Positions 24,050 to 32,739 of a stretch of DNA of 64,000 bases are shown here, in pieces. Within the stretch, counting starts at the first letter, position 1. Each line of letters starts with the position of its first letter. Source of the stretch: Haloarcula pellucida (lineage in GTDB: Archaea > Halobacteriota > Halobacteria > Halobacteriales > Haloarculaceae); assembly GCF_014647235.1 (NCBI RefSeq), contig NZ_BMOU01000004.1, forward strand, positions 62,379-126,378, in the 5' to 3' direction. Under the pieces are notes generated by a model. That model did not search any database, was not told the origin of the DNA, and saw nothing but the letters and a program-made list of their open reading frames with translations. A program made the translations under genes and the position numbers.

Positions 24050-25267
24050 TCAGCGCCTGATCTCGAACCTCGCGCCGCCCGTCTCGCTCTCCGTGACGCT
24101 GACCGACCAGCCGTGGGCTTCCGCGATGCTCTGGACGATTGACAGGCCGAACCCGGTTCCATCGGTATCGGTGCTGTACCCGTGTTCGAACACCCGTTCG
24201 CGGTCGGCGGCGGCGATGCCGGGTCCGTCGTCGGCGACGTAGAACCCGTCGCGGCCACCCTCGCCGAGCGTCCCAACGGTGACGGCCACCGCCGGGCCGG
24301 CGTGTTCGACCGCGTTCCGATAGAGGTTCTCGAACAGTTGCTGGAGGCGGTCGGGGTCGCCGTCGACGGACACGGGCGCGTCCACGGTCAGCGTCGCATC
24401 GGCCGTATCGACCTGTGCCCACGCGTCGGTGGACACAGTCTCGAGGTCGACCCGCTGGGTCGACCCGACGACCTGTCCCTGTCTGGCGAGTTCGAGCAAG
24501 TCTTCGAGGAGTGATTCCATCCGGTCGTGGGCGTCGCGGACGGCTTGCAGGCGCTCTCGAACCGTCTCGTCGTCGACCGTCTCGAGCAAGAGGTCGGTGT
24601 GACCGGCGGCGACGCTGAGCGGGTTCCGAAGGTCGTGGCTGACGATGCTCACGAACTCGTCGAGGCGCTCGTTCTGTGACGCGAGTTGCTGCTCGCGGCG
24701 CTTGCGCTCGCTGATGTCGGTGTAGATGCCGTACCCTTCGACCTCGCCGCCCTCGCGGGCGACGATGACGCTCCGGAACAGGTACGTCCGGGCCTCGCCG
24801 GTAGCGGTTATCCGTGTGACCTCCTGTTCGGACTGGTTGGTATTTTGCCACCAGTTGGCGACGATGTCGGCAGCGGCCTGATCGGGTGTCGAGATGAGCG
24901 CCGGGAGCGACGCTCCGACCGCTTCCTCCCGCGTGTAGCCGAACTCGACTTCGAAAGCGTCGTTGACCGAACTGACGTACGGTTCCTGCTGGTCGAACGT
25001 GACGACGACGGCCGGGTCCGGGATGTTCTCGAGGAGCGCGGCGAACCGCTCTTGGGCCGCCAGTTGGACGCGAAGTTCGCTCGCGACGAGGGTGATGTAC
25101 CCGTCGTGTTCGTGGTGGATGATCTCACAGACGTCGCGGGCGTCCGTGTTCGTCATCGACGAAGACCCCTCGATACCGATGTCGGCCATCGCCTCGTCGA
25201 CCACGGACTCCGCCTTCTCGATGCCCACCGTCTCCGCGAACTTCGAGACGAGTTCGTTTCGGTCCAT
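24050..25267 (-). CDS. PAS-domain sensor histidine kinase
   Basis: A 405-residue soluble kinase. An N-terminal helical domain (about 1-70) resembles the HalX/DUF5-like linker. Then come a PAS domain (NIPDPAVVVTFDQQEPYVSSVNDAFEVEFGYTREEA, with a PAC segment ending ERKRREQQL), a HisKA phospho-acceptor (SIVSHDLRNPLSVAAGH) and a HATPase with N, G1 (DDGPGIA) and G2 (GTGFGLSIV) boxes. There are no membrane helices. It begins three bases after the FIST-protein stop, so the two form an operon. Confidence 0.93.
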   Translation of the reverse strand: MDRNELVSKFAETVGIEKAESVVDEAMADIGIEGSSSMTNTDARDVCEIIHHEHDGYITLVASELRVQLAAQERFAALLENIPDPAVVVTFDQQEPYVSSVNDAFEVEFGYTREEAVGASLPALISTPDQAAADIVANWWQNTNQSEQEVTRITATGEARTYLFRSVIVAREGGEVEGYGIYTDISERKRREQQLASQNERLDEFVSIVSHDLRNPLSVAAGHTDLLLETVDDETVRERLQAVRDAHDRMESLLEDLLELARQGQVVGSTQRVDLETVSTDAWAQVDTADATLTVDAPVSVDGDPDRLQQLFENLYRNAVEHAGPAVAVTVGTLGEGGRDGFYVADDGPGIAAADRERVFEHGYSTDTDGTGFGLSIVQSIAEAHGWSVSVTESETGGARFEIRR

Positions 25268-25270
25268 CGG

Positions 25271-26476
25271 TTACTCGGGCAACAGGAAGGCGACCGTCGT
25301 CGTGTTGTGAAAGCCGCTGAGTTGTCCCATCTGCATACACAGTTCTCCGTACGTCTCGAATCCGGCGAAGGGAACCGAGAGGACAGACGCCAGTTCGTCG
25401 ACGGCATCGGAGAACTCGTCCTGCAGGATTATCTCGCGGCAGGCACAGTCGAAGATGAATCCACCGGCGAGGTCACCTTCGGCGAGCGCGACTGCTTCCT
25501 CGGCGACTCGGCGGACGGAGTCTATCTGACTCTCCTGGCCCCCGTACATCACGCGGAGGACGGTCCCCTCGGGGACGTCGACGGCGAACGAGAGCGAGCC
25601 ATCCTGTCCGATAGACTTTGGCCAGCGTATCTTGAAGCCATTGCCCTGATCGATGCCGAACTCGTAGACGCCCATCAATCGATTCATCTCCTCCGATTCG
25701 AGCGAGAGCGCGTCGACGTCGAAGTCAAACGCCGTCACGTGGTCGCGGACCGCGTTTTTCCACACCTCGAAGGCCGGTTCACCGTCGAGTTCGCGGACGA
25801 CGTTACCCGACCCGTCGGTCACCGCGTGCGGTTCCGAGATGGGTTCGTGACCGTGGTCGACCGAGATGACCGCCCGCTGAGTGCCGGAGACGAGCACCAG
25901 AACCAGCGCGTCCTCCGCGACGGTCCCGTCACAGAACACCGGCGTCGACTCCATCTGATAGTTGTCGGACGCCGCCCCGCCGGCGAACCCGACGTGTGGT
26001 CCCAGCCGTCGTTGGATCGCGAGTGCCAGTCGCTCGCCGACACCGGCCAGACCGTCGTGTAAGACGAGTGCTGATTGATACGGATAGTCGATGTCGTCGG
26101 GCAAGGCGCGTGCGGCCTCTCTGACAGTCCCGTGGATGTTCTCGCCGAGCCCGGTGGCGATGGCGGTGTCGAACCGAAACGAGTCGCTGGTGACCAGTGC
26201 CACGGCGATACCGTTTGCCAGCGTCTCGGTCTCGGTGAAGTTCCCGGTGCCCGTACACCCGACGACGGCGGTGTCGTCGTCGACGACGGTCTCGACGCCC
26301 GAGAGGACCTCGTGCGGATCGTAACTCGAGTCGACGAAGACCTGACAGAAATCCACTCGGTCGGCATCGAGGCCCCTCCGGGCCGTACTGGTGGCTTCTT
26401 GCCCGGCACGTCGTCCGTCGGGCGACACCGAGGTCCCGGTCGAGACCGTCGTCCCTATTGACTGGTCGGGTGACAC
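25271..26476 (-). CDS. FIST N/C-domain sensory protein
   Basis: A 401-residue protein with the FIST_N (VVGCTGTGNFTETETLANGIAVALV, VLHDGLAGVGERLALAIQRRLGPHVGFAGGAASDNYQ) and FIST_C (PAFEVWKN, PEGTVLRVMYGG, AGGFIFDCACREIIL, SVPFAGFETYGELCM) segments. FIST domains are ligand-sensing modules, possibly for amino acids, usually feeding kinases or cyclases. Here the partner kinase is encoded immediately downstream, making a two-protein sensor. Confidence 0.9.
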   Translation of the reverse strand: MSPDQSIGTTVSTGTSVSPDGRRAGQEATSTARRGLDADRVDFCQVFVDSSYDPHEVLSGVETVVDDDTAVVGCTGTGNFTETETLANGIAVALVTSDSFRFDTAIATGLGENIHGTVREAARALPDDIDYPYQSALVLHDGLAGVGERLALAIQRRLGPHVGFAGGAASDNYQMESTPVFCDGTVAEDALVLVLVSGTQRAVISVDHGHEPISEPHAVTDGSGNVVRELDGEPAFEVWKNAVRDHVTAFDFDVDALSLESEEMNRLMGVYEFGIDQGNGFKIRWPKSIGQDGSLSFAVDVPEGTVLRVMYGGQESQIDSVRRVAEEAVALAEGDLAGGFIFDCACREIILQDEFSDAVDELASVLSVPFAGFETYGELCMQMGQLSGFHNTTTVAFLLPE

Positions 26477-26530
26477 GATACCATACGTATCACCGAACCC
26501 ACTTATACCTACCTCCCCCGTTCGGTCCCG

Positions 26531-26722
26531 TCAGACCAGTGCGAAGGCGATACCGAACGTAAGCGCCAGTCCGACGAGTGCGACGACGGCACCCGTCGAC
26601 ACCTGCGACATCGTGAAGTCGCTCTGGGGAGCCGTCTCGCGAAGCGGCGGTTCCTTCGATGGCAGTTCGACGTTCGCTGGGTCGAACGCCGGTCGGTCGT
26701 CCTCGTGGTGGTCGTCTCCCAT
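26531..26722 (-). CDS. Small single-helix membrane protein
   Basis: A 63-residue protein: a polar acidic N-terminus (MGDDHHEDDRPAFDPANVELPSKEPPLRET) and one C-terminal helix (VSTGAVVALVGLALTFGIAFALV). Haloarchaea carry many such tail-anchored small proteins. It is divergent from the PQQ-propeller gene across a 20-bp palindrome. Confidence 0.7.
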   Translation of the reverse strand: MGDDHHEDDRPAFDPANVELPSKEPPLRETAPQSDFTMSQVSTGAVVALVGLALTFGIAFALV

Positions 26723-26768
26723 GTACGGGCGTTCTGCAAGCGGCTACCTGTAACTGTCGGATTCGCTC

Positions 26769-26788
26769 GCTCAAAACCGGTTTTGAGC
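26769..26788. promoter_or_regulatory. Perfect 20-bp palindrome in a divergent promoter
   Basis: GCTCAAAACCGGTTTTGAGC lies between genes starting at 26722 (minus) and 26828 (plus), just upstream of the CTTTTT TATA element (26801-26806) of the latter. It is a strong candidate repressor or activator site. Confidence 0.55.
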
Positions 26789-26827
26789 CACCTGAAGACA
26801 CTTTTTGCTGGCCCGTCCAGTCGTGGT

Positions 26828-27907
26828 ATGGAGTACACGCGACGGCGCCTGTTGGCGACGGTCGGCGGCCTCGGGAGCGCGGCCGTCGCCGGCTGCCTCG
26901 ACCGCGTCACCGGCGAGCGCCACGCGCGCGTCGCCTGGCACCGGCAGACCGAAGGCACCGTCGGTGCGCTGGCCCTCGCCGACGGAACGCTCGCTGTCCT
27001 GACGATGTGGCGCCTGCTCGGGTTCGACACCGGTGGGACGGAACGGTGGCGGGTCCTGCTCGACGACCCCGACGACACCGTCTGCTACGATTCCGGCCTC
27101 GACGTGGGCGAGAGCACGCGGGGCGACGAACTCGTGTACGTCTCCGGATGTGACAGCACGCGAGCGGTCCGTCTCGATGGCACGTCTGTCTGGAAGGCCC
27201 CCGACGTGACGTCGCTGGAGTCGATTACCGCGGCTGACGGGACCGTGTACGTGAGCGGAGGGGGCCTGACCGCGCTGGACGGCACCGATGGGTCCGTCCG
27301 GTGGACGGCCCGCAAAGACACAGACGGCCTCACGCCGGCCGGAGCCACGGCCGATACGGTGGTCGTCGGGAGCGACAGCGGGACCGTCAACGCACTGGCG
27401 GCGGCCGACGGGACCGAACGCTGGCACACCGACCTCGGCGCCCACCGAACGCAGACACCCACCGTCGACGACGGCACGGTGTACGTCGCGACGAGCGTCC
27501 CAGCGGAAGAGCGTGGCGAGTTGGTGGCTCTGAACGCGGCCGACGGCCGCGAACGGTGGCGGGTCGACACCGGACAGGCACTGGCCGGCAGCAGCCCAGT
27601 CGTGACCGGCGAGACTGTGTTGCTCGGGACAGCCAGCGGGTCGCTGCACGCCCACCGACGGGACACCGGGGACCAGCGGTGGCGCTTCGACGCCGCGGAT
27701 TGGCTCGTGACCCAACCGGCAGTCGGCCCCGACGGCGAGGTGGCCTACGTCGGGAGCAACGACGGCAACTGCTATGGCGTCTCGGTCGCGAGCGGCGAGC
27801 AACGGTGGTCGGTCCCGGTCGGATACAGTTCCGTCACGCCCGTGGTCGACGAGGACCGTGTCTTCGTCGGCAGTCACGACGGCCTGTTCGCACTCGACCG
27901 GGAGTGA
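26828..27907 (+). CDS. PQQ-binding-like beta-propeller lipoprotein
   Basis: A 359-residue exported protein. A Tat/lipobox signal (TRRRLLATVGGLGSAAVAGC, Cys23) is followed by repeated propeller blades of the BamB/PQQ type, each with the hallmark 'G...AL.A.DG..RW' (for example VNALAAADGTERWHTDLG, LVALNAADGRERWRVDTG, CYGVSVASGEQRWSVPVG). No catalytic residues for a dehydrogenase are seen, so it is probably a binding scaffold on the cell surface. Leaderless: TATA about 25 bp upstream. Confidence 0.88.
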   Translation: MEYTRRRLLATVGGLGSAAVAGCLDRVTGERHARVAWHRQTEGTVGALALADGTLAVLTMWRLLGFDTGGTERWRVLLDDPDDTVCYDSGLDVGESTRGDELVYVSGCDSTRAVRLDGTSVWKAPDVTSLESITAADGTVYVSGGGLTALDGTDGSVRWTARKDTDGLTPAGATADTVVVGSDSGTVNALAAADGTERWHTDLGAHRTQTPTVDDGTVYVATSVPAEERGELVALNAADGRERWRVDTGQALAGSSPVVTGETVLLGTASGSLHAHRRDTGDQRWRFDAADWLVTQPAVGPDGEVAYVGSNDGNCYGVSVASGEQRWSVPVGYSSVTPVVDEDRVFVGSHDGLFALDRE

Positions 27908-27989
27908 GCCGTCGCACCCGCCGCCCGCTATCGGCTTTTGCACCAGTCGAAACCGTCAAACGCCCCTGTAGCGAACGAACGGGTACTGA

Positions 27990-28805
27990 ATGACGCTCAC
28001 GAAACGCATCATCCCCTGTATCGACGTGGACGTCGACGAGAACGGGGACGCCGCCGTCTACACCGGCGTCAACTTCGAGGACCTGGAGTACACCGGTGAC
28101 CCGGTCGAGATGGCGAAAGCCTACAACGAGTCCGGAGCCGACGAGTTCGTCTTTCTGGACATCACCGCCTCCGCCGAGGGTCGCGAGACGATGCTCGAAA
28201 CCGTCTCCGCGGTCGCCGACGAGGTGTTCATCCCCCTCACGGTCGGCGGCGGCATCCGCACCCGCGAGGACATCAAGGAGACGCTGCGGGCGGGCGCCGA
28301 CAAGGTATCCATCAACTCCGGCGCCATCGCGAACCCGGAACTCATCGAAGAGGGCGCGGCGGCGTTCGGCAGTCAGTGCATCGTCATCTCGCTCGACGCC
28401 CGCCGGCGCTTCGACGACGAGGGCGAACACTACGTCGAGGTGGACGGCGAGTCCTGCTGGTTCGAGTGCACCGTCAAGGGCGGCCGCGAGGGCACGGGGC
28501 TGGACGCCGTCGCGTGGGCGATGGAGGCCGAGGAACGCGGGGCCGGCGAGATTTTCGTCAACTCCATCGACGCCGACGGCACCAAGGACGGCTACGACAT
28601 CCCGCTGATGAAGGCGGTCTGTGATGCCGTCTCGACGCCCGTCATCGCCTCCTCTGGCTGTGGCAGTCCCGCCGACATGGAAGAGGTGTTCGTCGACGCC
28701 GGTGCCGACGCCGGTCTCGCCGCCTCTATCTTCCACTTCGGCGAGTACACGATCGAGGAGACGAAGCAGTACCTAGACAGCAAGGGGATTCCGGTCCGGT
28801 TGTAG
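27990..28805 (+). CDS. hisF: Imidazole glycerol phosphate synthase subunit HisF
   Basis: A 271-residue TIM barrel that, with HisH, makes IGP and AICAR in histidine synthesis. Catalytic Asp residues are visible in [10 protein letters not shown] and [26 protein letters not shown], and both phosphate loops ([27 protein letters not shown]) are intact. The gene is monocistronic; other his genes are elsewhere. Confidence 0.96.
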   Translation: MTLTKRIIPCIDVDVDENGDAAVYTGVNFEDLEYTGDPVEMAKAYNESGADEFVFLDITASAEGRETMLETVSAVADEVFIPLTVGGGIRTREDIKETLRAGADKVSINSGAIANPELIEEGAAAFGSQCIVISLDARRRFDDEGEHYVEVDGESCWFECTVKGGREGTGLDAVAWAMEAEERGAGEIFVNSIDADGTKDGYDIPLMKAVCDAVSTPVIASSGCGSPADMEEVFVDAGADAGLAASIFHFGEYTIEETKQYLDSKGIPVRL

Positions 28806-28895
28806 GACGGGGTAGCGACCGCGGGGGTCCGGCCCCCGTGCTGTTGCACGCCGGTTCCGCGCACTCTTTGTAGCTCGGTCACCTACGGTTACCCA

Positions 28896-29756
28896 ATGGA
28901 ATGGCGGTGTGAGTGGTGTGGCAAACCTCACGAAGAGAACGACCCGCCCTGTGACAACTGCGGCCACGGCACGTACGAGCGGGCGGTCCAGCCCGTCGGC
29001 CCGACCCGGTCCGCAGACGGCGAGGTCCACGGCGGCTCCGTCTGGGTCTGTCAGGACTGTGGCCGCCAGCACCAGCGCAACTCCCCACCCTGCAGGCGGT
29101 GTGGGAGCGCGAACTTCGAGCGCGAACGGGTGGCCGATACCGACCCGATGGCGGACATCGGAACGAGTTGGCGGGACGTACTCGAACCGAAGTACGTCGC
29201 GGGCTACGCCGCCGTCGCCGTCCTGCTGGGCGTCGTCCTGCTGAGCGTCTTCGGCGTCGTCACCCTACCGGGATTCGGCAGTGAGGCGGCCGCCGGCCCG
29301 CCCGAGATTCCGTCGGCACCCGGTAGCGCCGACACGGCGGACGGCCTCTCGCTGTCGGCCACCGAGGACGCCTACGTCGAGGCACTGAACGAACGCCGCA
29401 CGAGCGAAGGCGCCGGAGCCCTGACCCGGAACGCGACGGCCGACGACGCCGCGGCCTACTACAACAAGGCCATCGTCGCCGCCCGGGCCGGCGACGGGTC
29501 GGGGCCCGAACAGAACGCCTTCGAACGGTTCGGTCTCGCCTGCGAGCGCCCGAACATCGTCGCCTATCAGGTCGCCTACGACCGAACCGGTCGCTCGGTG
29601 AGCGACTTCGACAGCGAGGCGGCGCTGGCGGCGTCGCTCGTCGATAGCTACGTCGAGCGCGGGAACCGGTTCCGCGCGGCAGAAGCGGGCACCGTCGGCG
29701 TCGATATCCACGTCGCGCCGGACGGCAGCGTGTTCGTCACCTACGTCGTCTGCTGA
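28896..29756 (+). CDS. Double zinc-ribbon membrane protein with CAP-like extracytoplasmic domain
   Basis: A 286-residue protein. Two N-terminal zinc ribbons (CEWCGKPHEENDPPCDNCG; CQDCGRQHQRNSPPCRRCG) face the cytoplasm. One helix follows (YVAGYAAVAVLLGVVLLSVFGVV, about 107-130), then an outside domain whose ALNERRTSEGAGALTRNATADDAAAYYNKAI segment resembles the CAP/SCP fold without clear catalytic His/Glu. It may signal across the membrane; function unknown. Confidence 0.75.
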   Translation: MEWRCEWCGKPHEENDPPCDNCGHGTYERAVQPVGPTRSADGEVHGGSVWVCQDCGRQHQRNSPPCRRCGSANFERERVADTDPMADIGTSWRDVLEPKYVAGYAAVAVLLGVVLLSVFGVVTLPGFGSEAAAGPPEIPSAPGSADTADGLSLSATEDAYVEALNERRTSEGAGALTRNATADDAAAYYNKAIVAARAGDGSGPEQNAFERFGLACERPNIVAYQVAYDRTGRSVSDFDSEAALAASLVDSYVERGNRFRAAEAGTVGVDIHVAPDGSVFVTYVVC

Positions 29757-29774
29757 GAGCGGGAGAGAGACGGC

Positions 29775-30059
29775 TTACGCCGCGGCCTCGAACGCTTCCG
29801 TGAGGCTGTCGGCCTTCTCGATGACGCGGTCCGTGCCGTCTTCGAGGGCGTCCAGCGCGTCGACGCTCGCCTCGGTCTTGATGGTGAGGACGGGGTCGGT
29901 CTGGCCACCGGACTGCTCGGGGTTCACGTCGTAGGTCGCCGCCGTGACGCCCTCCGTCTCCAGCAGGGCCCCCTTGATGACGTTCATGAACGTGTGGTCC
30001 TCGCCCGCAATCTCGATAGAGAGTTCCGTGTCCGACTTGTCGATGACGCGAAGGTCCAT
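29775..30059 (-). CDS. rpoL: DNA-directed RNA polymerase subunit L (Rpo11)
   Basis: A 94-residue alpha-CTD-like assembly subunit pairing with subunit D. It has the characteristic [48 protein letters not shown]. The stop is convergent with the zinc-ribbon gene. Its 5' side opens into the repeat island, the first tandem repeat lying 51 bases upstream of the ATG, so its promoter must fit in that short interval. Confidence 0.95.
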   Translation of the reverse strand: MDLRVIDKSDTELSIEIAGEDHTFMNVIKGALLETEGVTAATYDVNPEQSGGQTDPVLTIKTEASVDALDALEDGTDRVIEKADSLTEAFEAAA

Positions 30060-30109
30060 GCCTACGTGTACTCGCTCAGCGGCCCATCAACGTGTCGCTT
30101 CTCCGTAGT

Positions 30110-30379
30110 CGACCGCTCCGTTACGACCGATGCTCACAGATCCCCGAAAGCCCTCGACCGCTCCGTTACGACCGATGCTCACAGATCCCCGAAATCCCTC
30201 GACCGCTCCGTTACGACCGATGCTCACAGATCCCCGAAATCCCTCGACCGCTCCGTTACGACCGATGCTCACAGATCCCCGAAATCCCTCGACCGCTCCG
30301 TTACGACCGATGCTCACAGATCCCCGAAATCCCTCGACCGCTCCGTTACGACCGATGCTCACAGATCCCCGAAAGCCCT
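30110..30379. repeat. Six tandem copies of a 45-bp repeat
   Basis: The unit begins CGACCGCTCCGTTACGACCG and ends CCCCGAAATCCCT. Six contiguous copies run from 30110 to 30379; the first and last carry AAAGCCCT instead of AAATCCCT, and a partial seventh (CGACCGCTC) follows. Because 45 is a multiple of three, open frames run through it on both strands, but repeat-only composition argues against coding. There are no spacers, so it is not a CRISPR array. Confidence 0.9.
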
Positions 30380-30388
30380 CGACCGCTC

Positions 30389-30728
30389 GCGGCCGCTGTA
30401 CGGGATATCCTCGCTCCGCTCGGATAGGGCCCGTGCAGCGGCCGCCACCGGTCTCGCCCTTTCAGTCCGCCGAGGACAGCGGTGCGACCGCGACGGAGCG
30501 CGGTCGCAGACGTGTCCCCACGCCTCCCCGGTCGCTCGCGCCGCGAGCGACACGCTTCCACCGCCCACTAGCACCAGACACCAGATGGCCGGGAGCGCCC
30601 TCCGTGGCGCTCCTCGGGGAAAGGCAGGCCTGTAGCGCGGATCCTTGGCGGACTGGAAGGGCGAACGCGGTCCGGGGAGCTGTGTGGGCACTATTCGAGC
30701 GCAGCGAGAATATCCCGCACAGCTCCCC
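30389..30728. repeat. 340-bp multi-hairpin inverted element
   Basis: Five hairpins in a row: GCGGCCGCTGTACGGG (30389-30404) with 30430-30445; GCGACCGC (30484-30491) with 30500-30507; GTCGCTCGCG (30531-30540) with 30542-30551; GGAGCGCC (30592-30599) with 30606-30613; GGGGAGCTGTGTGGG (30674-30688) with 30714-30728. A longer inverted pair, GCCCTTTCAGTCCGCC (30456-30471) with 30647-30662 (15 of 16), frames the centre. The two outer hairpins share a loop in opposite orientations but have unrelated stems. It may be a mobile non-coding element or structured RNA. Confidence 0.7.
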
Positions 30729-30729
30729 G

Positions 30730-30937
30730 GAGCGGGTGAGGGCTTCCGGAGAGCCACGATAGAAGGCGCGGACAGGTTTGAGATCTCAGTAGAGCGGGTG
30801 AGGGATTCCGGAGAGCCACGATAGAAGGCGCGGACAGGTTTGAGATCTCAGTAGAGCGGGTGAGGGATTCCGGAGAGCCACGATAGAGGGCGGACAGGTT
30901 TGAGATCTCAGTCGAGCGGGTGAGGGCTTCCGGAGTG
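30730..30937. repeat. Three and a half tandem copies of a 62-bp repeat
   Basis: Copies at 30730-30791 and 30792-30853 (62 bp each) and 30854-30913 (60 bp, two bases lost), then a partial copy to about 30937. The unit begins GAGCGGGTGAGGG and contains GAGATCTC near its end. It abuts the outer hairpin of the multi-hairpin element. The remaining 50 bp to the next gene show nothing further. Confidence 0.85.
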
Positions 30938-30989
30938 TCCTTCGCGACGGGAGTGGGGAATCCGAGACTACGGGAACGACGAGGACGAC

Positions 30990-31256
30990 TCACACTAGCG
31001 CGTAGATCATCAGGAGGACGAAGTATATCGCCACCAGCGCGCCGAGCGCCTGCAAGCGGAAGGCGCCCAGCGAGTCCTCCTCGTCCTCGTGGGCTTTGCG
31101 GAACGCCGTCACCTCGTCGTCGTCGAGTTCGTTCGGGTGGTCGAGGCCGTGGTGGAGCGCCAGCCACCTCTCGCGGGCGAACGGGCGACCGCAGTAGTCA
31201 CACTCGAAGACCGGTGCGTCGGCGGGCACGTCGTACGCGTGGTCTGACTGAGTCAT
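30990..31256 (-). CDS. C2H2 zinc-finger membrane-anchored small protein
   Basis: An 88-residue protein. The N-terminal half has a C2H2-type finger, FECDYCGRPFARERWLALHHGLDH, and the C-terminus one helix (FRLQALGALVAIYFVLLMIYALV). The ATG (31256) overlaps the stop of the upstream 460-residue membrane gene by four bases. It is the last gene of an oxidase-linked operon; the role may be assembly or regulation. Confidence 0.8.
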   Translation of the reverse strand: MTQSDHAYDVPADAPVFECDYCGRPFARERWLALHHGLDHPNELDDDEVTAFRKAHEDEEDSLGAFRLQALGALVAIYFVLLMIYALV

Positions 31257-32635
31257 AGGTGGGGAAGGGGCACCTCCGGGCGGGAGACGACCCACAGGCT
31301 GGTCATCGTATAGAACACCATCACGGCGACGAACGGATACTGCGAGCGGATGGCCTGCAGTCGCGAGGGAAAGAGGTCGAAAGCGGCGGCGTGGGCCACC
31401 CAGATAGCGACGAGGTGGCCGAGTATGACCGCTGCCAGTGCGACGCCGCCGAACCAGTCCGGCAGTTGGTAGACCGGCACCGCCGCCGGGTCCGCAAACG
31501 GCGCGAGCGTGGCCGTCCCCAGCGCCGGCGCGAGAAAGAGGAAGTAGCCCAGATAGTGTGCGAAGTGGTAGCCGGCGGCGATAGCCAGCAACGGCGGGGC
31601 GAACCGCTCGGCGAGTTCGTCGGGCGCGAGGTACGTCTCGGCGGTCCGCGTGCTAACCCGTACTGCGAGGCGGTAGACGCCGAGAAAGAGGCCGAATCCG
31701 GCCAGCAGGGCGAACGGATACAGGAGGTGGGGCGGGAGGCCTGCCGAAACGAGCGGGGTCGTCAGAGCGCGCCACGCGGGCGTCGTCACGAGGCCGTCGT
31801 AGGTGGTCACCCAGAGCAGTGCGACGACGAACGCCACCTCGTCGGCCCCGTCGACTAGTCGCGGCGTCGAGAGGGTCATGCCGGGCAGACGCAGGCGGAG
31901 GCTTCCGTCTTCGGCGCGGCTGACGGGCGCGACGCGGCCGTAGTAGCGGAACACCCGGTCGACCGGGTCGGCCTCGGAGAACCACGTCTCGCGGCCGAAG
32001 ACGACGCTCCCCGCGAGCGTCAGGACGCTATACCCCACCACGGCCGTCGCAAGCAGTCGCGCGTCGTCGGCCAGCGGACTGACGACTTCCAGCCAGACGA
32101 GCGCCAGCAGGCCGACGACGCTGGGCCACGCGCCCAGTCGGTCGGGGTACGTTCGGTCCAGCGACGGGAGCGCCAGCGCGATGGTCGACAGTGGGTTGAG
32201 CACGCGCCAGCTATTGCCGACCAGATACGTCGTCATCGCGAGGCCGGCCCACCAGCCGACCCACACCAGCAGGATTGCGAGGTTCGTCCGCGGCGTCGTC
32301 GGGCCGAAAAACCCCACGACGACGACGGCGGCCAGCCCCGCGACACCGATTGCGCGGCCGAGAACTCGGGGAATACGGGCCTCACCGTCGACGAGCGGGG
32401 TCCCCCAGGCGTGGACGCGCTCGACGAACGAGCGGTCCGTGACGAACGAGGCCAGCAGGAACGACGCGCCGACGGCGGCCCCGCCCGTCGAGAGAAAGAG
32501 CCACGTCGGAATCGTCAGCGACTCACGCCCGCCGGCAGCCAGACTCCCGCCGTGGGCACTGGCCGTCCCGACGGCGAGCAGCCAGCAGAGCGACCCCACG
32601 GCCATCGCGGCGACACGGCGTCGGCGTGCTGTCAT
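31253..32635 (-). CDS. Large multi-pass membrane protein beside oxidase subunit III
   Basis: A 460-residue protein. After a signal-like first helix ending SAHGG, about ten further helices follow. Noticeable are NSWRVLNPLSTIALALPSLDR, HFAHYLGYFLFLAPALG and the C-terminal VFYTMTSLWVVSRPEV. His residues in helices could bind heme or copper, but there is no recognisable oxidase signature. It is divergent from the oxidase subunit III gene and coupled to the zinc-finger gene, a layout I recall as recurrent in haloarchaea. An assembly or copper-handling role is inferred. Confidence 0.7.
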   Translation of the reverse strand: MTARRRRVAAMAVGSLCWLLAVGTASAHGGSLAAGGRESLTIPTWLFLSTGGAAVGASFLLASFVTDRSFVERVHAWGTPLVDGEARIPRVLGRAIGVAGLAAVVVVGFFGPTTPRTNLAILLVWVGWWAGLAMTTYLVGNSWRVLNPLSTIALALPSLDRTYPDRLGAWPSVVGLLALVWLEVVSPLADDARLLATAVVGYSVLTLAGSVVFGRETWFSEADPVDRVFRYYGRVAPVSRAEDGSLRLRLPGMTLSTPRLVDGADEVAFVVALLWVTTYDGLVTTPAWRALTTPLVSAGLPPHLLYPFALLAGFGLFLGVYRLAVRVSTRTAETYLAPDELAERFAPPLLAIAAGYHFAHYLGYFLFLAPALGTATLAPFADPAAVPVYQLPDWFGGVALAAVILGHLVAIWVAHAAAFDLFPSRLQAIRSQYPFVAVMVFYTMTSLWVVSRPEVPLPHL

Positions 32636-32710
32636 CGGCGGGCCTAGGGACCTCGGGGCCGTGTAGTTTCCGACATCGGGCCGGCATGCGTGCGAGCGAA
32701 TTGGATGGGC

Positions 32711-32719
32711 TTTTAGTAA
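32711..32719 (+). promoter_or_regulatory. TATA box of the oxidase subunit III gene
   Basis: TTTTAGTAA, centred about 26 bp before the ATG at 32740; the transcript should be leaderless. Confidence 0.55.
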
Positions 32720-32739
32720 TCGCTTCGCAAGGGGTCGGT

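Noticed and set aside
30110..30379. CRISPR array
   Set aside because: The 45-bp units are contiguous and have no spacers; no cas genes are nearby.
30087..30762. Repeat proteins encoded by the 45-bp array on either strand
   Set aside because: The frames are open only because the unit is a multiple of three; composition is unlike haloarchaeal proteins and there is no start context.
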